Below, in pieces: positions 42,221 to 51,900 of a stretch of DNA of 64,000 nucleotides. How positions within the stretch are numbered: the first letter of the stretch is position 1; the number at the start of each line of letters is the position of its first letter. This DNA comes from Terriglobus roseus. GTDB lineage: Bacteria; Acidobacteriota; Terriglobia; Terriglobales; Acidobacteriaceae. The stretch lies in NCBI RefSeq assembly GCF_900102185.1, contig NZ_LT629690.1:3100001-3164000 (forward strand). The letters run 5' to 3'. The translations under genes were made by a program, and so were the position numbers. A model generated the notes under the pieces. The model searched no databases. It was not told the origin of the DNA and was given only the letters and a program-made list of their open reading frames with translations.

Positions 42221-43783
42221 CTACAGCGGTGGTTGTGGCGGCTTCTCGGGTTTGTCGACGGGGACTGCGTGCGTCTTCATCTTGCGGCGGAAGAGTTTGC
42301 CATCGGATGTGACGTAGAGCCAGTCGTGGTCGGGGCCACCGAATGCAATGTTATCCACCGGCTTGTCTGGAATGGGACTGTTGAGGATCATCGCGATGCG
42401 GCCGTTGGCTTCTGCGATCTGAACGCCGATCTTCGTCGCGAAGTAAACCTGGCCGATGCTGTCGAAAGCTGCTCCTGTTGCGCCTGTTTCGTCGTCGAGG
42501 ACTTCGAGGCGGTAGAAGGGTTCAGGGTTGATGGGCTTACCCTCTTTGTCTAATTGCATGGACCATTGGTGGCGATGTTCGCGGTCGGTAGCTACGAGCA
42601 TTGCCTGATCGGCCGAGAGCGCAAGCCCTCCTATTGCATTGGTTGGTGCTTGAATATGACCTTGTTGCACATCACGTGTGCCCCAAGAAATCGTGTTCTC
42701 TGCCCCGAGGTAAATAACATTCTTCTGCGTAATAGCAGAACCATCCAATGTCATCAGCATCATGGTTTTTTCTTGATGCATGTAACGTTCATTCAAACTT
42801 TCCCAATTGTTTACAGCGTCTACGGTGGACCAGATGCTGCCGCGTTTATCGAAGCCTGCCGTGCTTTGTGCGGCGGGCGGATGGACTTCGATCTTGCCGA
42901 TTCCCTTCTCTGGGGAGTAGTCGCGCCAGAGCCAGCGGAGGGCATCGGGGAGTTCAGCGGAGCCTTGCTTGGTGTCGTGGCCGCCGGTGCCGATGGTTAG
43001 TTTTGCGTCATAACCGCTGAACTGTAGAGCATCGAAGAGGAGCTGGTTGGCGCGTGGCCATGTACCTGCGTAGAAGGTGCCGTAGGGTTCGTCGGGGGTG
43101 ATGTGGTCGTTGGCTCCGTCCTGCATCCAGATACGGATGGGTTTTGGTTCGGTCTTACGGACCAGTTCAGGTAACGTGTCTGCACCCTTCATCGCAACGT
43201 ATGTACCGATAAGCGAGAGGACGCGATGGAACTGGTCGGGGCGATGCCATGCTGCGACGAACGCGCAGACTGCGCCGGTGCTGGTGCCGCCGATGGCGTG
43301 CGCGTTGGGGTCTTTCGATAATGCGTGGCGCTTCTCAACGAAGGGGATGACTTCCTGCATGAGGAAGTTCACGTAGCGATTCGAAAGTGAGTCGTACTCG
43401 AAGACGCGTTCATAGCGGTTCTGCGCGTCGGGACGGATGGCTGGCAGCACGCCGGGGTCAATGAAGATGCCGACCATGGGTGGAAGCTGATGCTTGGCGA
43501 TGAGGTTGTCGAAGACAGTGGCAGCGCGCATGCGTCCGCCGAGATAGCCGCTGCCATCGAGGAAGACCATGTACGGCAATGGCTCTGCGCCTGCGTTGGG
43601 TGGCAGGTAGATGCTGACCGTGTGCGGTGTGCCGGGATAGAACTGGCCCGGTGGCAGCGTGGTCTTTTCCACCGTGCCGTGCGGGACGTCCTGCACTTCT
43701 GAATCGGGCGTGAGCGGATAGGGTTCCTGCGCTTTCGCGGTCAGGGACAGTAACAGGCAGCAGGTAAGAAGGGCGGCGCGCAT
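42221..43783 (-). CDS. Exported esterase (enterochelin-esterase-like) fused to SMP-30/gluconolactonase-like propeller
   Basis: 520 residues, signal peptide MRAALLTCCLLLSLTAKA. Residues ~25-290 are an alpha/beta-hydrolase of the esterase-D/Fes group: VSIYLPPNAG, YMVFLDGSGYLGG, HAIGGTSTGAVCAFVAAW (GxSxG with Ser), WMQDGANDHITPDEPYGTFY (acid) and GTGGHDTKQGSA (His). Residues ~310-500 are beta-propeller-like: GGLALSADQAMLVATDREHR, EVLDDETGATGAAFDSIGQV and IAFGGPDHDWLYVTSDGKLF. The fusion suggests a secreted hydrolase for an ester or lactone, e.g. plant-derived (inference). ATG 43783. Confidence 0.86.
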   Translation of the reverse strand: MRAALLTCCLLLSLTAKAQEPYPLTPDSEVQDVPHGTVEKTTLPPGQFYPGTPHTVSIYLPPNAGAEPLPYMVFLDGSGYLGGRMRAATVFDNLIAKHQLPPMVGIFIDPGVLPAIRPDAQNRYERVFEYDSLSNRYVNFLMQEVIPFVEKRHALSKDPNAHAIGGTSTGAVCAFVAAWHRPDQFHRVLSLIGTYVAMKGADTLPELVRKTEPKPIRIWMQDGANDHITPDEPYGTFYAGTWPRANQLLFDALQFSGYDAKLTIGTGGHDTKQGSAELPDALRWLWRDYSPEKGIGKIEVHPPAAQSTAGFDKRGSIWSTVDAVNNWESLNERYMHQEKTMMLMTLDGSAITQKNVIYLGAENTISWGTRDVQQGHIQAPTNAIGGLALSADQAMLVATDREHRHQWSMQLDKEGKPINPEPFYRLEVLDDETGATGAAFDSIGQVYFATKIGVQIAEANGRIAMILNSPIPDKPVDNIAFGGPDHDWLYVTSDGKLFRRKMKTHAVPVDKPEKPPQPPL

Positions 43784-43813
43784 GTGGGCCGAAGTATAGG
43801 AGACGAGAAAGAC

Positions 43814-43882
43814 AAAGTGCACGAAGTTTGCTCAGAGTTCACAGATGATTCTTGTGAACTTCGTGAGGGCTTCGCGCACTTT
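43814..43882. repeat. Nested palindrome with alternative pairings
   Basis: AAAGTGC-A-CGAAG (43814-43826) can pair with CTTCG-C-GCACTTT (43870-43882); within it ACGAAGTT (43821-43828) can pair with AACTTCGT (43857-43864), and GTTCAC (43837-43842) with GTGAAC (43854-43859). The outer and inner pairings exclude each other. It lies 31 bp upstream of the esterase start and 21 bp past the YceI stop. Confidence 0.5.
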
Positions 43883-43903
43883 GGGTTCTAAGCTGTGTCG
43901 TGT

Positions 43904-44578
43904 TTAGCTGCGCTTGAACTTGTAGACCAGTTCCAGCGTGATCTTGTCGTCCACGCTCATCAGGCGCGCGAGCGTTGGCTTGGTGAGATTGAAGTCTGCG
44001 AAGGTGAACGTGGTCAACGCGCGACCGGCCACCGTGGACGAACGCGGATCAAGTGTGGCGATGCCCTTGAAGGTCACCGGCTTGGTGACGCCGTGGATGG
44101 TGAGGTTGCCGGTGAGGGCGACGCCTACCTGTCCGGTGGAGGGCACCATCTTCGGCACGCCTGTGATGGATGTGGGTACGAAGACTGCATCCGGAAACTT
44201 ATCCGTTTCCAGCGTGCGGTTGCGGATATAGCCATCACGCATGCCCTGATCACTGGTGAGTCCCTTCAGATCGACGACGAGCTTGGAGTTGGGCGCGAGG
44301 GAGCCGTCCGGCATGAGCTGGAGCATGCCTGTAACGCCCGTGGTCGTGCCGACGGCTTCATTGGGGAAGTCGATACCGGCAAGCTGCTCGGTGACGCGAT
44401 AGCTGGCGGACGAGCCTTCAATGATGTCGAGCTTTGCGCCAGCGGTAGGCGGCGGTGGCGGCTGCTGTGGTCCACCGGGGCCTCCGGGACCACGCTGGCC
44501 GCCTCCGGGAGCCTGGGCTACGGCTAACGACGTGCTGAGGACAAGAAGGGCGGCGGGCAGGATGCGCCGAAGGGACAT
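43904..44578 (-). CDS. YceI family exported protein
   Basis: 224 residues. Signal peptide (MSLRRILPAALLVLSTSLAVA), then a Gly/Pro-rich linker (GGGQRGPGGPGGPQQPPPPP), then the YceI lipocalin-like domain: SSASYRVTEQLAGIDFPNEA, LVVDLKGLTSDQGMRDGYIR, TLETDKFPDAVFVPTSITG, GNLTIHGVTKPVTFKG and FADFNLTKPTLARLMSVDDK. YceI proteins bind isoprenoid lipids in the periplasm; a role beyond this is not settled. Lies between the patatin gene and the esterase on the same strand. Confidence 0.93.
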   Translation of the reverse strand: MSLRRILPAALLVLSTSLAVAQAPGGGQRGPGGPGGPQQPPPPPTAGAKLDIIEGSSASYRVTEQLAGIDFPNEAVGTTTGVTGMLQLMPDGSLAPNSKLVVDLKGLTSDQGMRDGYIRNRTLETDKFPDAVFVPTSITGVPKMVPSTGQVGVALTGNLTIHGVTKPVTFKGIATLDPRSSTVAGRALTTFTFADFNLTKPTLARLMSVDDKITLELVYKFKRS

Positions 44579-44636
44579 GGTTGGTCTCCAGAAGAATTTC
44601 GGATATCTGATGCTGTGCAGAATAGACGATTGCCAA

Positions 44637-44665
44637 CAGAAAAGGCCGCAGAAAAATCTGCAGCC
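44637..44665 (-). terminator. Intrinsic terminator of the patatin/barrel gene
   Basis: Minus-strand stem GGCTGCAGA-TTTT-TCTGCGGCC followed by TTTTCTG, 32 bp after the patatin stop codon and before yceI. Confidence 0.75.
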
Positions 44666-44697
44666 TTTTGGTAAAGCTAAGTTTCCATTCCCAATAG

Positions 44698-47331
44698 CTA
44701 GAAGAACCGTCCCAGGGTGAAGACGAATTTGCGGTGGTCATGATCGCCGATGGCCGGCCCGAAGGTGAGCGCGCCGATGGGGGTTTCTGCAGCGAGCCCG
44801 AAGAAAACGTCCTGCCGCATCAGCGTGTCGCGGTCCGGTGAGTACATGCGACCAAGTTCATAGGTGCCGATGATGTAAATACTTTGTCCCAGGGGCATGG
44901 GCAGTTGGGCAATGCGCCTGAAGTAAGCAGGACGAATCAGCATGTAGTCTGTGCCGCGGTATTCATCGTATGCGGATGCTGTCAGACGGAGCGGCCCACC
45001 CAGCGTGAAGCGGAAAGGATCGGCAACCTGACGATTGGCCATGGTGCCGCCTTCAAGACTGAAAGACACAGTGTTGTTGTGCCCAAGGTCATAGAAGTAT
45101 GCGCCAGAAGCCTGGAGAACCGGTGCGTTCACACTGTTCACGGTATTGAACAGATATCCACCGGACACGTCAGCACGCAGACCATGACGCGGCACCATGG
45201 CACGGTCCTGCCCGTTAAAGCTGTACTGCAGACGCACCTGTTGAGAGTTGCCATGGATATCAGGTTGACCATCGCTACCAGTGCTGAGGTTCCAGAGCTG
45301 ATGGGTCATCTGATAGCCCAGACGCCACTCGGTAAAGTGGCTCTGGCTGTAACCAAAATCCACGCCACCACCGGCTGTCTGCGTAAGACGGTCTGAGACT
45401 TTGTGCTGGTCTACCCATATGGGCTCCAGCGTGCGATAGAGCTGGAGACGTGGCGCGATAAAGAAATTGTGATCGTTCGGACGCCAGTAGTATTCCGGCA
45501 CAAACTGTGTCACACGACCAATGCGCATCAACAGACGACCTTCGCTCTTGTAAGTGCCAAGATCCTGCTGCGTGAGGATGGCATCGAGAGTGGCACGGTT
45601 GGTGCCACCGGATTGAGAAATGATGTTTGCTCCAAGCAGGAGATACGGTGGACCACCAGGACGGTCGCGAACGACCATGTTCAGGTCAACATCATTCGGT
45701 CCGGGAACGTAGCCGGGCTTTTCTGCAATGGCGATCGCGACCTTGCCAGAACTGCTGGGAGCAACCGTCTCAAAGACCGGCTTCGCCTCCTTCTTCTTTG
45801 AGCCTTTGTCGGATTTTCCAGGAGGGATCGTATTGTTCGGAGTCTCAGACGCTGCGGGGGGTTGCGACGCGGTCTCCACCATCTCCGGGAGCGTGTCGTC
45901 GCCGGGGCCGCGTTTTTCGTCAGGATGCAGCAGTTCCCTGCCTTCTACATGACGGCCTACGTTCGCCGGTCCAGTCACTTCCGTATCCAGCTTCTGGCCT
46001 GGAGTCGTCAGGAAGTAATCCGTGTTGTAGCGACCATCGCTGCGAACCTCATTCAGTTTCGCCTCTACCTCGTCAGTGTTCAGCTTCTTGCCGGGTAGGT
46101 CATCCACCGTGTCGCGGACACCGATGGCACTGTGATTGTTGGGGGCGATGACTTTCACTGAAGCGATGTTTTGCGGCGTACGCGCTTCGCGATGCTGGCG
46201 ATGGGCCATGTACGTCTCCCACTCCTCATCGGAGACGCGATACTTCAGCAGTTGTGGCGCCATCTTCTGTGCCGCAACGTAGCCTGCCTGCGCCAGATCG
46301 CCTGCCTTTGCGTAGTCTGAGGTTCCCGCGCCGGCGGGTGTTACGGGTTCAATCAGAACATCCGCAAGCTGGCGTGACCGAACTTCGTTGCTCCATGACG
46401 CGACGGAAAAACTGCGGCCCAGGATGCCGAGGAGCGAGTTGGTATCGCCCGTTCCCGGCGGTGTAAGCGGCAGCGAAACTGCGAGCACGACGTCGGCATG
46501 CAATTCACGTTTCACGATGTCTGTTGGGAGGTTTTCAGTCAGCGCGCCGTCCACATAGATGTGGCCACCGTCTTCCAGCGGCGGAAACACACCGGGGATA
46601 GAGATAGACGCGCGTACCGCCTCTGCAAGCGGGCCGTGGGTAAATACGGCTTCGCGGCCCACGAGAATATCCGTGGCTACACAGCGGAATGGCAGCGGCA
46701 GATTGTTAAATGAGAAATCTGCGCCGTAAGGCAGGAACTGCGCGTTCAGAAATTGATTGAGCCCGTAATCCAGCAGAACACCGTTGCGAATGGAAGGCCC
46801 GTGCTTCAAACCAAGACTGAATCCGCCGGGAAGAAAACGCTGGTCTTCACGGCGACGGAAGTTCAACTCGCGAAAATCAGTGTCGAGACGAAAGACCTTT
46901 GAGAACACCTTGTCGCTGGTGAGTGCTGTGATCTGGTCGGGAGTGTGTCCCGTTGCATAGAGTGCACCAAGGAGCGACCCCATGCTGGTCCCAGCAATGA
47001 CATCCACTGGAATGTGATTCTCTTCCATCCACCGGAGTACGCCAATCTCGCTGAGTGCAAGCGCGCCACCACCACCCAGCGCAATACCGATGCGTTTGCG
47101 ACCGAGATCCGGGAAGGGGTCACCATGAGCACCGCTACCGGATGGCGGAGGGGCCAGCGCACCCTGAGGCGGGCCCTGCTGAGGCGTCAATTGTTGGTTG
47201 GAACCACCACCGGAAGCAGGAGCCATAACTCCGCCGTTTGCCTGTGCAGACAGTTCGGGCAGGAGAAGCACTGCCACTAGCGAGCAGGCCAACAAGCGGC
47301 GGCTGTACGTTCCGGAAAACATCATCCTCAT
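44698..47331 (-). CDS. Patatin-like phospholipase with outer-membrane barrel domain (PlpD-like)
   Basis: 877 residues. Signal peptide (LLACSLVAVLLLPELSAQA); Gly/Pro/Gln-rich linker; patatin domain from ~79: IGIALGGGGALALSEIGVL (oxyanion hole; usual GARG is GALA), IAGTSMGSLLGALYATG (GxSxG Ser) and YVDGALTENLPTDIV (Asp of the dyad). A middle part (~400-520) contains a POTRA-like KLNTDEVEAKLNEVRS and a low-complexity linker. Residues ~560-877 are beta-barrel-like (YLLLGANIISQSGG; GYQMTHQLWNLSTG; PMPLGQSIYIIGTYELG) ending FTLGRFF, a C-terminal Phe. The organisation is that of two-partner type V-d proteins, so the phospholipase may be presented or released at the surface. Confidence 0.85.
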   Translation of the reverse strand: MRMMFSGTYSRRLLACSLVAVLLLPELSAQANGGVMAPASGGGSNQQLTPQQGPPQGALAPPPSGSGAHGDPFPDLGRKRIGIALGGGGALALSEIGVLRWMEENHIPVDVIAGTSMGSLLGALYATGHTPDQITALTSDKVFSKVFRLDTDFRELNFRRREDQRFLPGGFSLGLKHGPSIRNGVLLDYGLNQFLNAQFLPYGADFSFNNLPLPFRCVATDILVGREAVFTHGPLAEAVRASISIPGVFPPLEDGGHIYVDGALTENLPTDIVKRELHADVVLAVSLPLTPPGTGDTNSLLGILGRSFSVASWSNEVRSRQLADVLIEPVTPAGAGTSDYAKAGDLAQAGYVAAQKMAPQLLKYRVSDEEWETYMAHRQHREARTPQNIASVKVIAPNNHSAIGVRDTVDDLPGKKLNTDEVEAKLNEVRSDGRYNTDYFLTTPGQKLDTEVTGPANVGRHVEGRELLHPDEKRGPGDDTLPEMVETASQPPAASETPNNTIPPGKSDKGSKKKEAKPVFETVAPSSSGKVAIAIAEKPGYVPGPNDVDLNMVVRDRPGGPPYLLLGANIISQSGGTNRATLDAILTQQDLGTYKSEGRLLMRIGRVTQFVPEYYWRPNDHNFFIAPRLQLYRTLEPIWVDQHKVSDRLTQTAGGGVDFGYSQSHFTEWRLGYQMTHQLWNLSTGSDGQPDIHGNSQQVRLQYSFNGQDRAMVPRHGLRADVSGGYLFNTVNSVNAPVLQASGAYFYDLGHNNTVSFSLEGGTMANRQVADPFRFTLGGPLRLTASAYDEYRGTDYMLIRPAYFRRIAQLPMPLGQSIYIIGTYELGRMYSPDRDTLMRQDVFFGLAAETPIGALTFGPAIGDHDHRKFVFTLGRFF

Positions 47332-47395
47332 GATTTAGCAGGTTGGATGCAGAAACGCTCGGTGACGACTGTCAGATTTGACATACTGGACACGA

Positions 47396-47854
47396 ATGCC
47401 TCGACCACGCCCGTTACTTGCGCTGATGGAATACCTTACAGCGATCTCCACCCCACGGCATGACCAGCGACGAGGTGTGGATGCCGCCACGATGCGAGGT
47501 CACATGGGCGAAGATGCAGCGTACTTTTATCTGCGTCGACTGGGGTTCAAAGTGGTGGCGCAACGCTGGGAAAGCGACTTTGCTCCGGGCGAAGTGGATG
47601 TTGTGGCCTGGGAGGGCGAGACGCTGTGTTTCATTGAGGTAAAAACACGCAGGCAGCACTCCCCCGTTGCCGCGGAAGCCGCAATCGATGGTGACAAGCA
47701 ACAAGCGATGGAGCGCCAGGCCGACGCCTATGTGCGTGAACTGCCATGGCCCGAGGGTCGCAGGCCGAAGATTGCGATTCGCTTTGACGCTGTGCTGGTA
47801 CATCTGCGCGAACAGGGCAGGCCGGATGTGCAGCTGATCCGTAATGTCTTCTGA
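47396..47854 (+). CDS. yraN: YraN family (UPF0102) endonuclease-like protein
   Basis: 152 residues. Restriction-endonuclease-like core of the UPF0102 family: GHMGEDAAYFYLRRLGFKVV, then GEVDVVAWEGETLCFIEVKTR (the D-x(n)-ExK metal site), then KQQAMERQADAYV and IRFDAVLVHL. Often near ribosomal or envelope genes; function in DNA repair or uptake is suspected, not shown. ATG 47396 chosen to begin PRPRPLLALME; the frame is open to 47378. Divergent from the patatin gene across 64 bp. Confidence 0.9.
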   Translation: MPRPRPLLALMEYLTAISTPRHDQRRGVDAATMRGHMGEDAAYFYLRRLGFKVVAQRWESDFAPGEVDVVAWEGETLCFIEVKTRRQHSPVAAEAAIDGDKQQAMERQADAYVRELPWPEGRRPKIAIRFDAVLVHLREQGRPDVQLIRNVF

Positions 47855-47944
47855 AACTTCAAGACACGCGTTGACCAAAATCCGTTGTCGCGGTGTCTAA
47901 TGCTTCAGAGGCGGCAAAGACTGCCCAAGAGAAGAGGAACGACC

Positions 47945-48439
47945 ATGACGCTGATGAATGCACCTGTCTACGACGCCGGAAAAGCCAAACGTACGCGTTA
48001 CGCCCTGGTCGGCGTAGGGGTCCTGGTGGCCGTGCTGGTGGTGGCGACGTTTGCGGGCTTCATCTCAGGACATGGATGGCTTTTCAGTAACGTGTACACG
48101 GAACACCGGGTAAACAAGTTTCTGACGGCGATTGAGCAGAAGGACTTCGCCACAGCCTATGGCATTTATCAGAACGATAGTGACTGGCAGCAGCATCCGG
48201 ACAAGTACAGCGGCTATTCATTGCAGCGATTCACGGAAGACTGGACGAAGTACTCACCAGTGGGAGAAATTCATTCACACCACGTGGATAAGAGCGTGAG
48301 CGATGGTTCCGGCACGTTTGGAACCACGCTGCTGGTGGCAGCCACGATCAACGGCGACCCGGATAAGCGTCTCTTCATCGCAGTTCAGCGCAGCGACGGC
48401 ACGTTCACCTATCCGGCGCCACACATCTTTGCGTACTAA
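47945..48439 (+). CDS. Hypothetical membrane-anchored protein
   Basis: 164 residues. Short cytoplasmic tail (MTLMNAPVYDAGKAKRTR), one transmembrane helix (YALVGVGVLVAVLVVATFAG, ~19-40), then a ~120-residue extracytoplasmic domain with VNKFLTAIEQKDFATAYGIY at its start, reminiscent of DUF4878/NTF2-like lumenal folds, and VAATINGDPDKRLFIAVQR near the end. I do not recognise it further. ATG 47945 is preceded by GAAGAGGAACGACC. Convergent with the next gene. Confidence 0.7.
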   Translation: MTLMNAPVYDAGKAKRTRYALVGVGVLVAVLVVATFAGFISGHGWLFSNVYTEHRVNKFLTAIEQKDFATAYGIYQNDSDWQQHPDKYSGYSLQRFTEDWTKYSPVGEIHSHHVDKSVSDGSGTFGTTLLVAATINGDPDKRLFIAVQRSDGTFTYPAPHIFAY

Positions 48440-48451
48440 ACAGAGCCACGC

Positions 48452-48937
48452 TTAGTGGACTGGCACAAAGCCGTTGGGCGGAACGTAGCAGGCATCCGTT
48501 CCACCACGGTGCCAGCTGCTGCCGTCGGCGTAGGTAACGGAAACAAGGCTGAACCATTCCACAGCCGTCAGCTTTTTCGTGACAATCGTGGCATCGCCAG
48601 ATCCGGTGAGAGTGAATGTTTCCACCACATCCGCGTTGGATGTGGCCTGTGTCAGTGCGGCGGCATCACGAAGACGTAGCCCGCTTGGGCCGACGACATC
48701 CAGTACCACCTGCTGGATAGTATGGTCTCCGTGCGGACGAAACGAGATCACAAACGACGGATGGAAGGAACGGGCTGTATCGGTCAGCAGATAGGCACCA
48801 TGCGCCTGCTGGTGCACATCGACACCAATCGGACAATTGCCCTGCGGCATCGCCATTGCAGTCGCTGGCATGCTGCTAGTTTGGGCGGCGGCTGTGGCAG
48901 CAAACGCCAGCAGAAGAGCGATTCCGGGACCACGCAT
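48452..48937 (-). CDS. Hypothetical exported protein
   Basis: 161 residues with a signal peptide (MRGPGIALLLAFAATAAAQ). The mature part has a single Cys pair likely to form a disulfide (GNCPIGVDV near the start, TDACYVPPNGF near the end) and alternating strands (FVISFRPHGDHTIQQVVLDV; VVETFTLTGSGDATIVTK), as in a beta-sandwich. No family recognised. Strong ribosome site GGAGG, placed directly after a GTCTCTC/GAGAGAC hairpin on the mRNA. Confidence 0.68.
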   Translation of the reverse strand: MRGPGIALLLAFAATAAAQTSSMPATAMAMPQGNCPIGVDVHQQAHGAYLLTDTARSFHPSFVISFRPHGDHTIQQVVLDVVGPSGLRLRDAAALTQATSNADVVETFTLTGSGDATIVTKKLTAVEWFSLVSVTYADGSSWHRGGTDACYVPPNGFVPVH

Positions 48938-48949
48938 AGCGAAACCTCC

Positions 48950-48966
48950 GTCTCTCAGCGAGAGAC
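48950..48966. promoter_or_regulatory. Hairpin immediately before the ribosome site of the 48937 gene
   Basis: GTCTCTC (48950-48956), loop AGC, GAGAGAC (48960-48966). On the minus-strand mRNA it is followed at once by GGAGG and, 9 nt later, the ATG, so it could tune translation or just mark an mRNA 5' end or the end of the preceding gene. Confidence 0.4.
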
Positions 48967-48989
48967 TACACCCGGTAATACGCGTTCGG

Positions 48990-51900
48990 TTAGAGCGCCG
49001 GCGGCGATTTCTTTCCAGGAACTTTCTTTGGCGTCGTCTTCTTCGCTACTGTTTTTCCCGCAGGTGACTTATCAGGAATGCTGGCTGTATCGGCTGTCAG
49101 ATGACCGTCCGCTGCATGCGCCTTCAACGTGTCGCCATTTTGCGTAGTGACGGCGTTCGTCTCCAACGTCTTGGCAGAAGACGTTGCTGTCGATGGCTTC
49201 GTCGGCGCTTCTTTAAATGCCGCCGGTTTCTTCGGAGATTCCTTCGCCTCGGTCTTCTCTGACACTGTCGTTATCTCTTCGATAACAACATCTATGATCT
49301 CTTCGATAACAACATCCTTGACTTGTGCAGGCTGCTTCACTGAGGACTTTTCGGCTTTCGTTGCAGACGACTTATCAGTAAGCAACTTCACCAACTCGTC
49401 GTAGCGATAGTCAGCGGACTCAGCTGCAGCAAGAATTTCAGCGAGCGGGACTTTCTTTTGCGCCTCACCGGCGGGTTGCAAAGCTGCCGTCAGAGTGAGC
49501 CATTGCAGAAGCTGTTCCAGCGCCTCATGATTCACATAACGCTCGCCTTTGTGTTCGTTCACAGCCGCCAGCCACAGCACATCGCCTTCGTTCCAGAATG
49601 CGACATCGTCGAACTTTGGCTGCATGAGCGCGAGCCTGACACGCGCCGCGGCACGCCATGAATCTTCCCCGAGAACACCGACCTCAGAAAAGATCTCCGC
49701 GAGAGCGGAACGCAGGCCGAGATGATCCACAATGTCCTTCGACTCCGACGGCAGAGCACGCAGTACCGCAACGGTGAGCAAAGGCGTCCACAGGGCTTCT
49801 GGATGTACTTCCATGGCCATCCGCGGCGGTAGAGCGTGAGCCGTCTTTGCCAAGGCCACTGCCTGAATCGCGCTCGCCCCGAGTGCTGTCGCGGTGGAGA
49901 CATAACGATCATCCGTGGCCAGTGGCGATGACGGCGTTTCCAGCTCTGACCAACGATGGAAGATATCCCTTGTGTGCTCTCCCCACTTACGCGCTGCTTC
50001 TGTCTCAGCGTAAGGATGCTCGCCTTTGGGTGCTATCAGACGTACCGCATCATGACTTACGGCGTGGCGCAACGCTTCGCTGAACGGACGAAGACGGAGA
50101 TGCGTGAGTGCTTCATCGAGATTGTGAACGCCCGCGCCATGCAGACCATCACATAGTTGATCCCATGGCTGCTCTGCTGAAGCACGCAACTCCCGCCAAT
50201 GCAGCAGAACGACGTATTGATAACCACGAAGCTCTACGGAAAGACCGCCGTGTACTACATCGTTCGAGCGGCGAATGTATTCCAGCCCCGAAGCGACATC
50301 GCGCCATGCAACGAAGAATTCATCCCCACGCGGAAGTGCAAGCGCATCCGCAATGGAACGCTGCCACAACTGGCCCGTCCACTTGTTCATGGAAGCGGCG
50401 GAGATGTGAACCGTGCCGCGCGTTGATGCATACGCATTGTTGTAAACGATGAGCGCGCGTTCATTGCCGCGGCGATTGGAGTACGCGAACACGTTCTCAT
50501 CGACGGAGCCGTGTTCTGTCCAGAAGTCGAAGAAGACAAAGTTCTCACTCTCCGCGAACAGCGCACGATTCGCGAGCAACGGAGCAATCTCGCGCATGTG
50601 GCGCGCCACCAGTTCGTCATTCGGCCACTCGTTATACTTGGCCGTCTTGTACTCCATGCCGTACTTCTCGGTGTAGCCCTCGATCTGACCATGCGCGAAC
50701 ATGGGCAAGCCGGGAATCGTTGCCATCATGGTGGCTACGCCAAAGTACTTGTCGCCGGTGCCGAATTGCTCGATGGCTGTCTTCTCATCCGGGTTCGACA
50801 TGAAGTTGACGTAACGCTTCATGATGTCCGGATCGAACTCGACGGTCTTCTTCAGGTAGCTGCGATACTTTGCGTTCTCTTCATCGCGCAGCATGACCAT
50901 GAACGCGGAGTTGTATACGCGGTGCATGCCCAACGTACGAACGAAGTAGCCTTCGAGAAGCCAGAAAGCCTCCGCCAGCAGCAGAGTTCCGGGAACTTCC
51001 TGTTGAACACGGTCCACTACTTCGCGCCAGAATTCATGCGGCATGAGCGCATCAAACTGTTCCTGTGTGAGCGCGTTTTCTGCGCGCGATGGAATCGATC
51101 CACCAACGCCCGGCAGTGGGAACCACAGGCGCTGCACGTGACGTTTCGCAAGCACCATCGCCGCGTCGAAACGGATGATTGGAAATCTGCGAGCCACTTC
51201 GAGAATGACTTGGATCACATGCTCGCGCACGGCATGCTGCGAGTAATCCAATTGCGCCGTATCGTTCCAGGCAAAGGTGGTGCCATCGTTGCCGTGATAG
51301 ATGAACTCAGTGCGGTTGGAGTCGTCACGCCAGCGCATGCGATACACCACAGCAGCATCCGTCTGGTCGTAGTAATGGTCTTCGATCTTGATCTCAACGC
51401 GAGAATCCGTGGAAAGATCGGGGCCTTCAAAACGGTAGTTGGGATACGGACTTTCACTGCGACGCAGGAACCATTCCGGATGTTCGATGACCCAGTTGGA
51501 ATCCAATCCCATGTGATTGGGCACCATGTCACTGGCCAAGCGAAGGCCAACAGTGGCTCCAAGATCACGAAGCTTTTGATACGCTTCGTCACCACCGAGG
51601 TCTTCCGCAATGTGGTAATCCATCAACGAATACGCGGACGCCACAGCATCTGCCTGACCGCGCAAACGCTTGATGGTCTGCGATGCCCTGGAACGTTCCC
51701 ACAGACCGATGAGCCAAAGTGCGGTAAGTCCGCGATCACGCAGCAGCTTCAGTTCTTCTACCGGAATCTGGTCCAACCGATAGATGTGGCGCTGGTATTT
51801 CTTCGACAACTGCTCCAGCCACACGTATGTGCTCTTCGCCATGAGCACCACGTTGGGCATCCATGCATCATCGACGGAGAATGCTTCGTACTCATGCAGC

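Noticed and set aside
47379-47384. TTGACA before yraN as a -35 box
   Set aside because: No -10 element fits at 16-18 bp; it falls inside the gene start.
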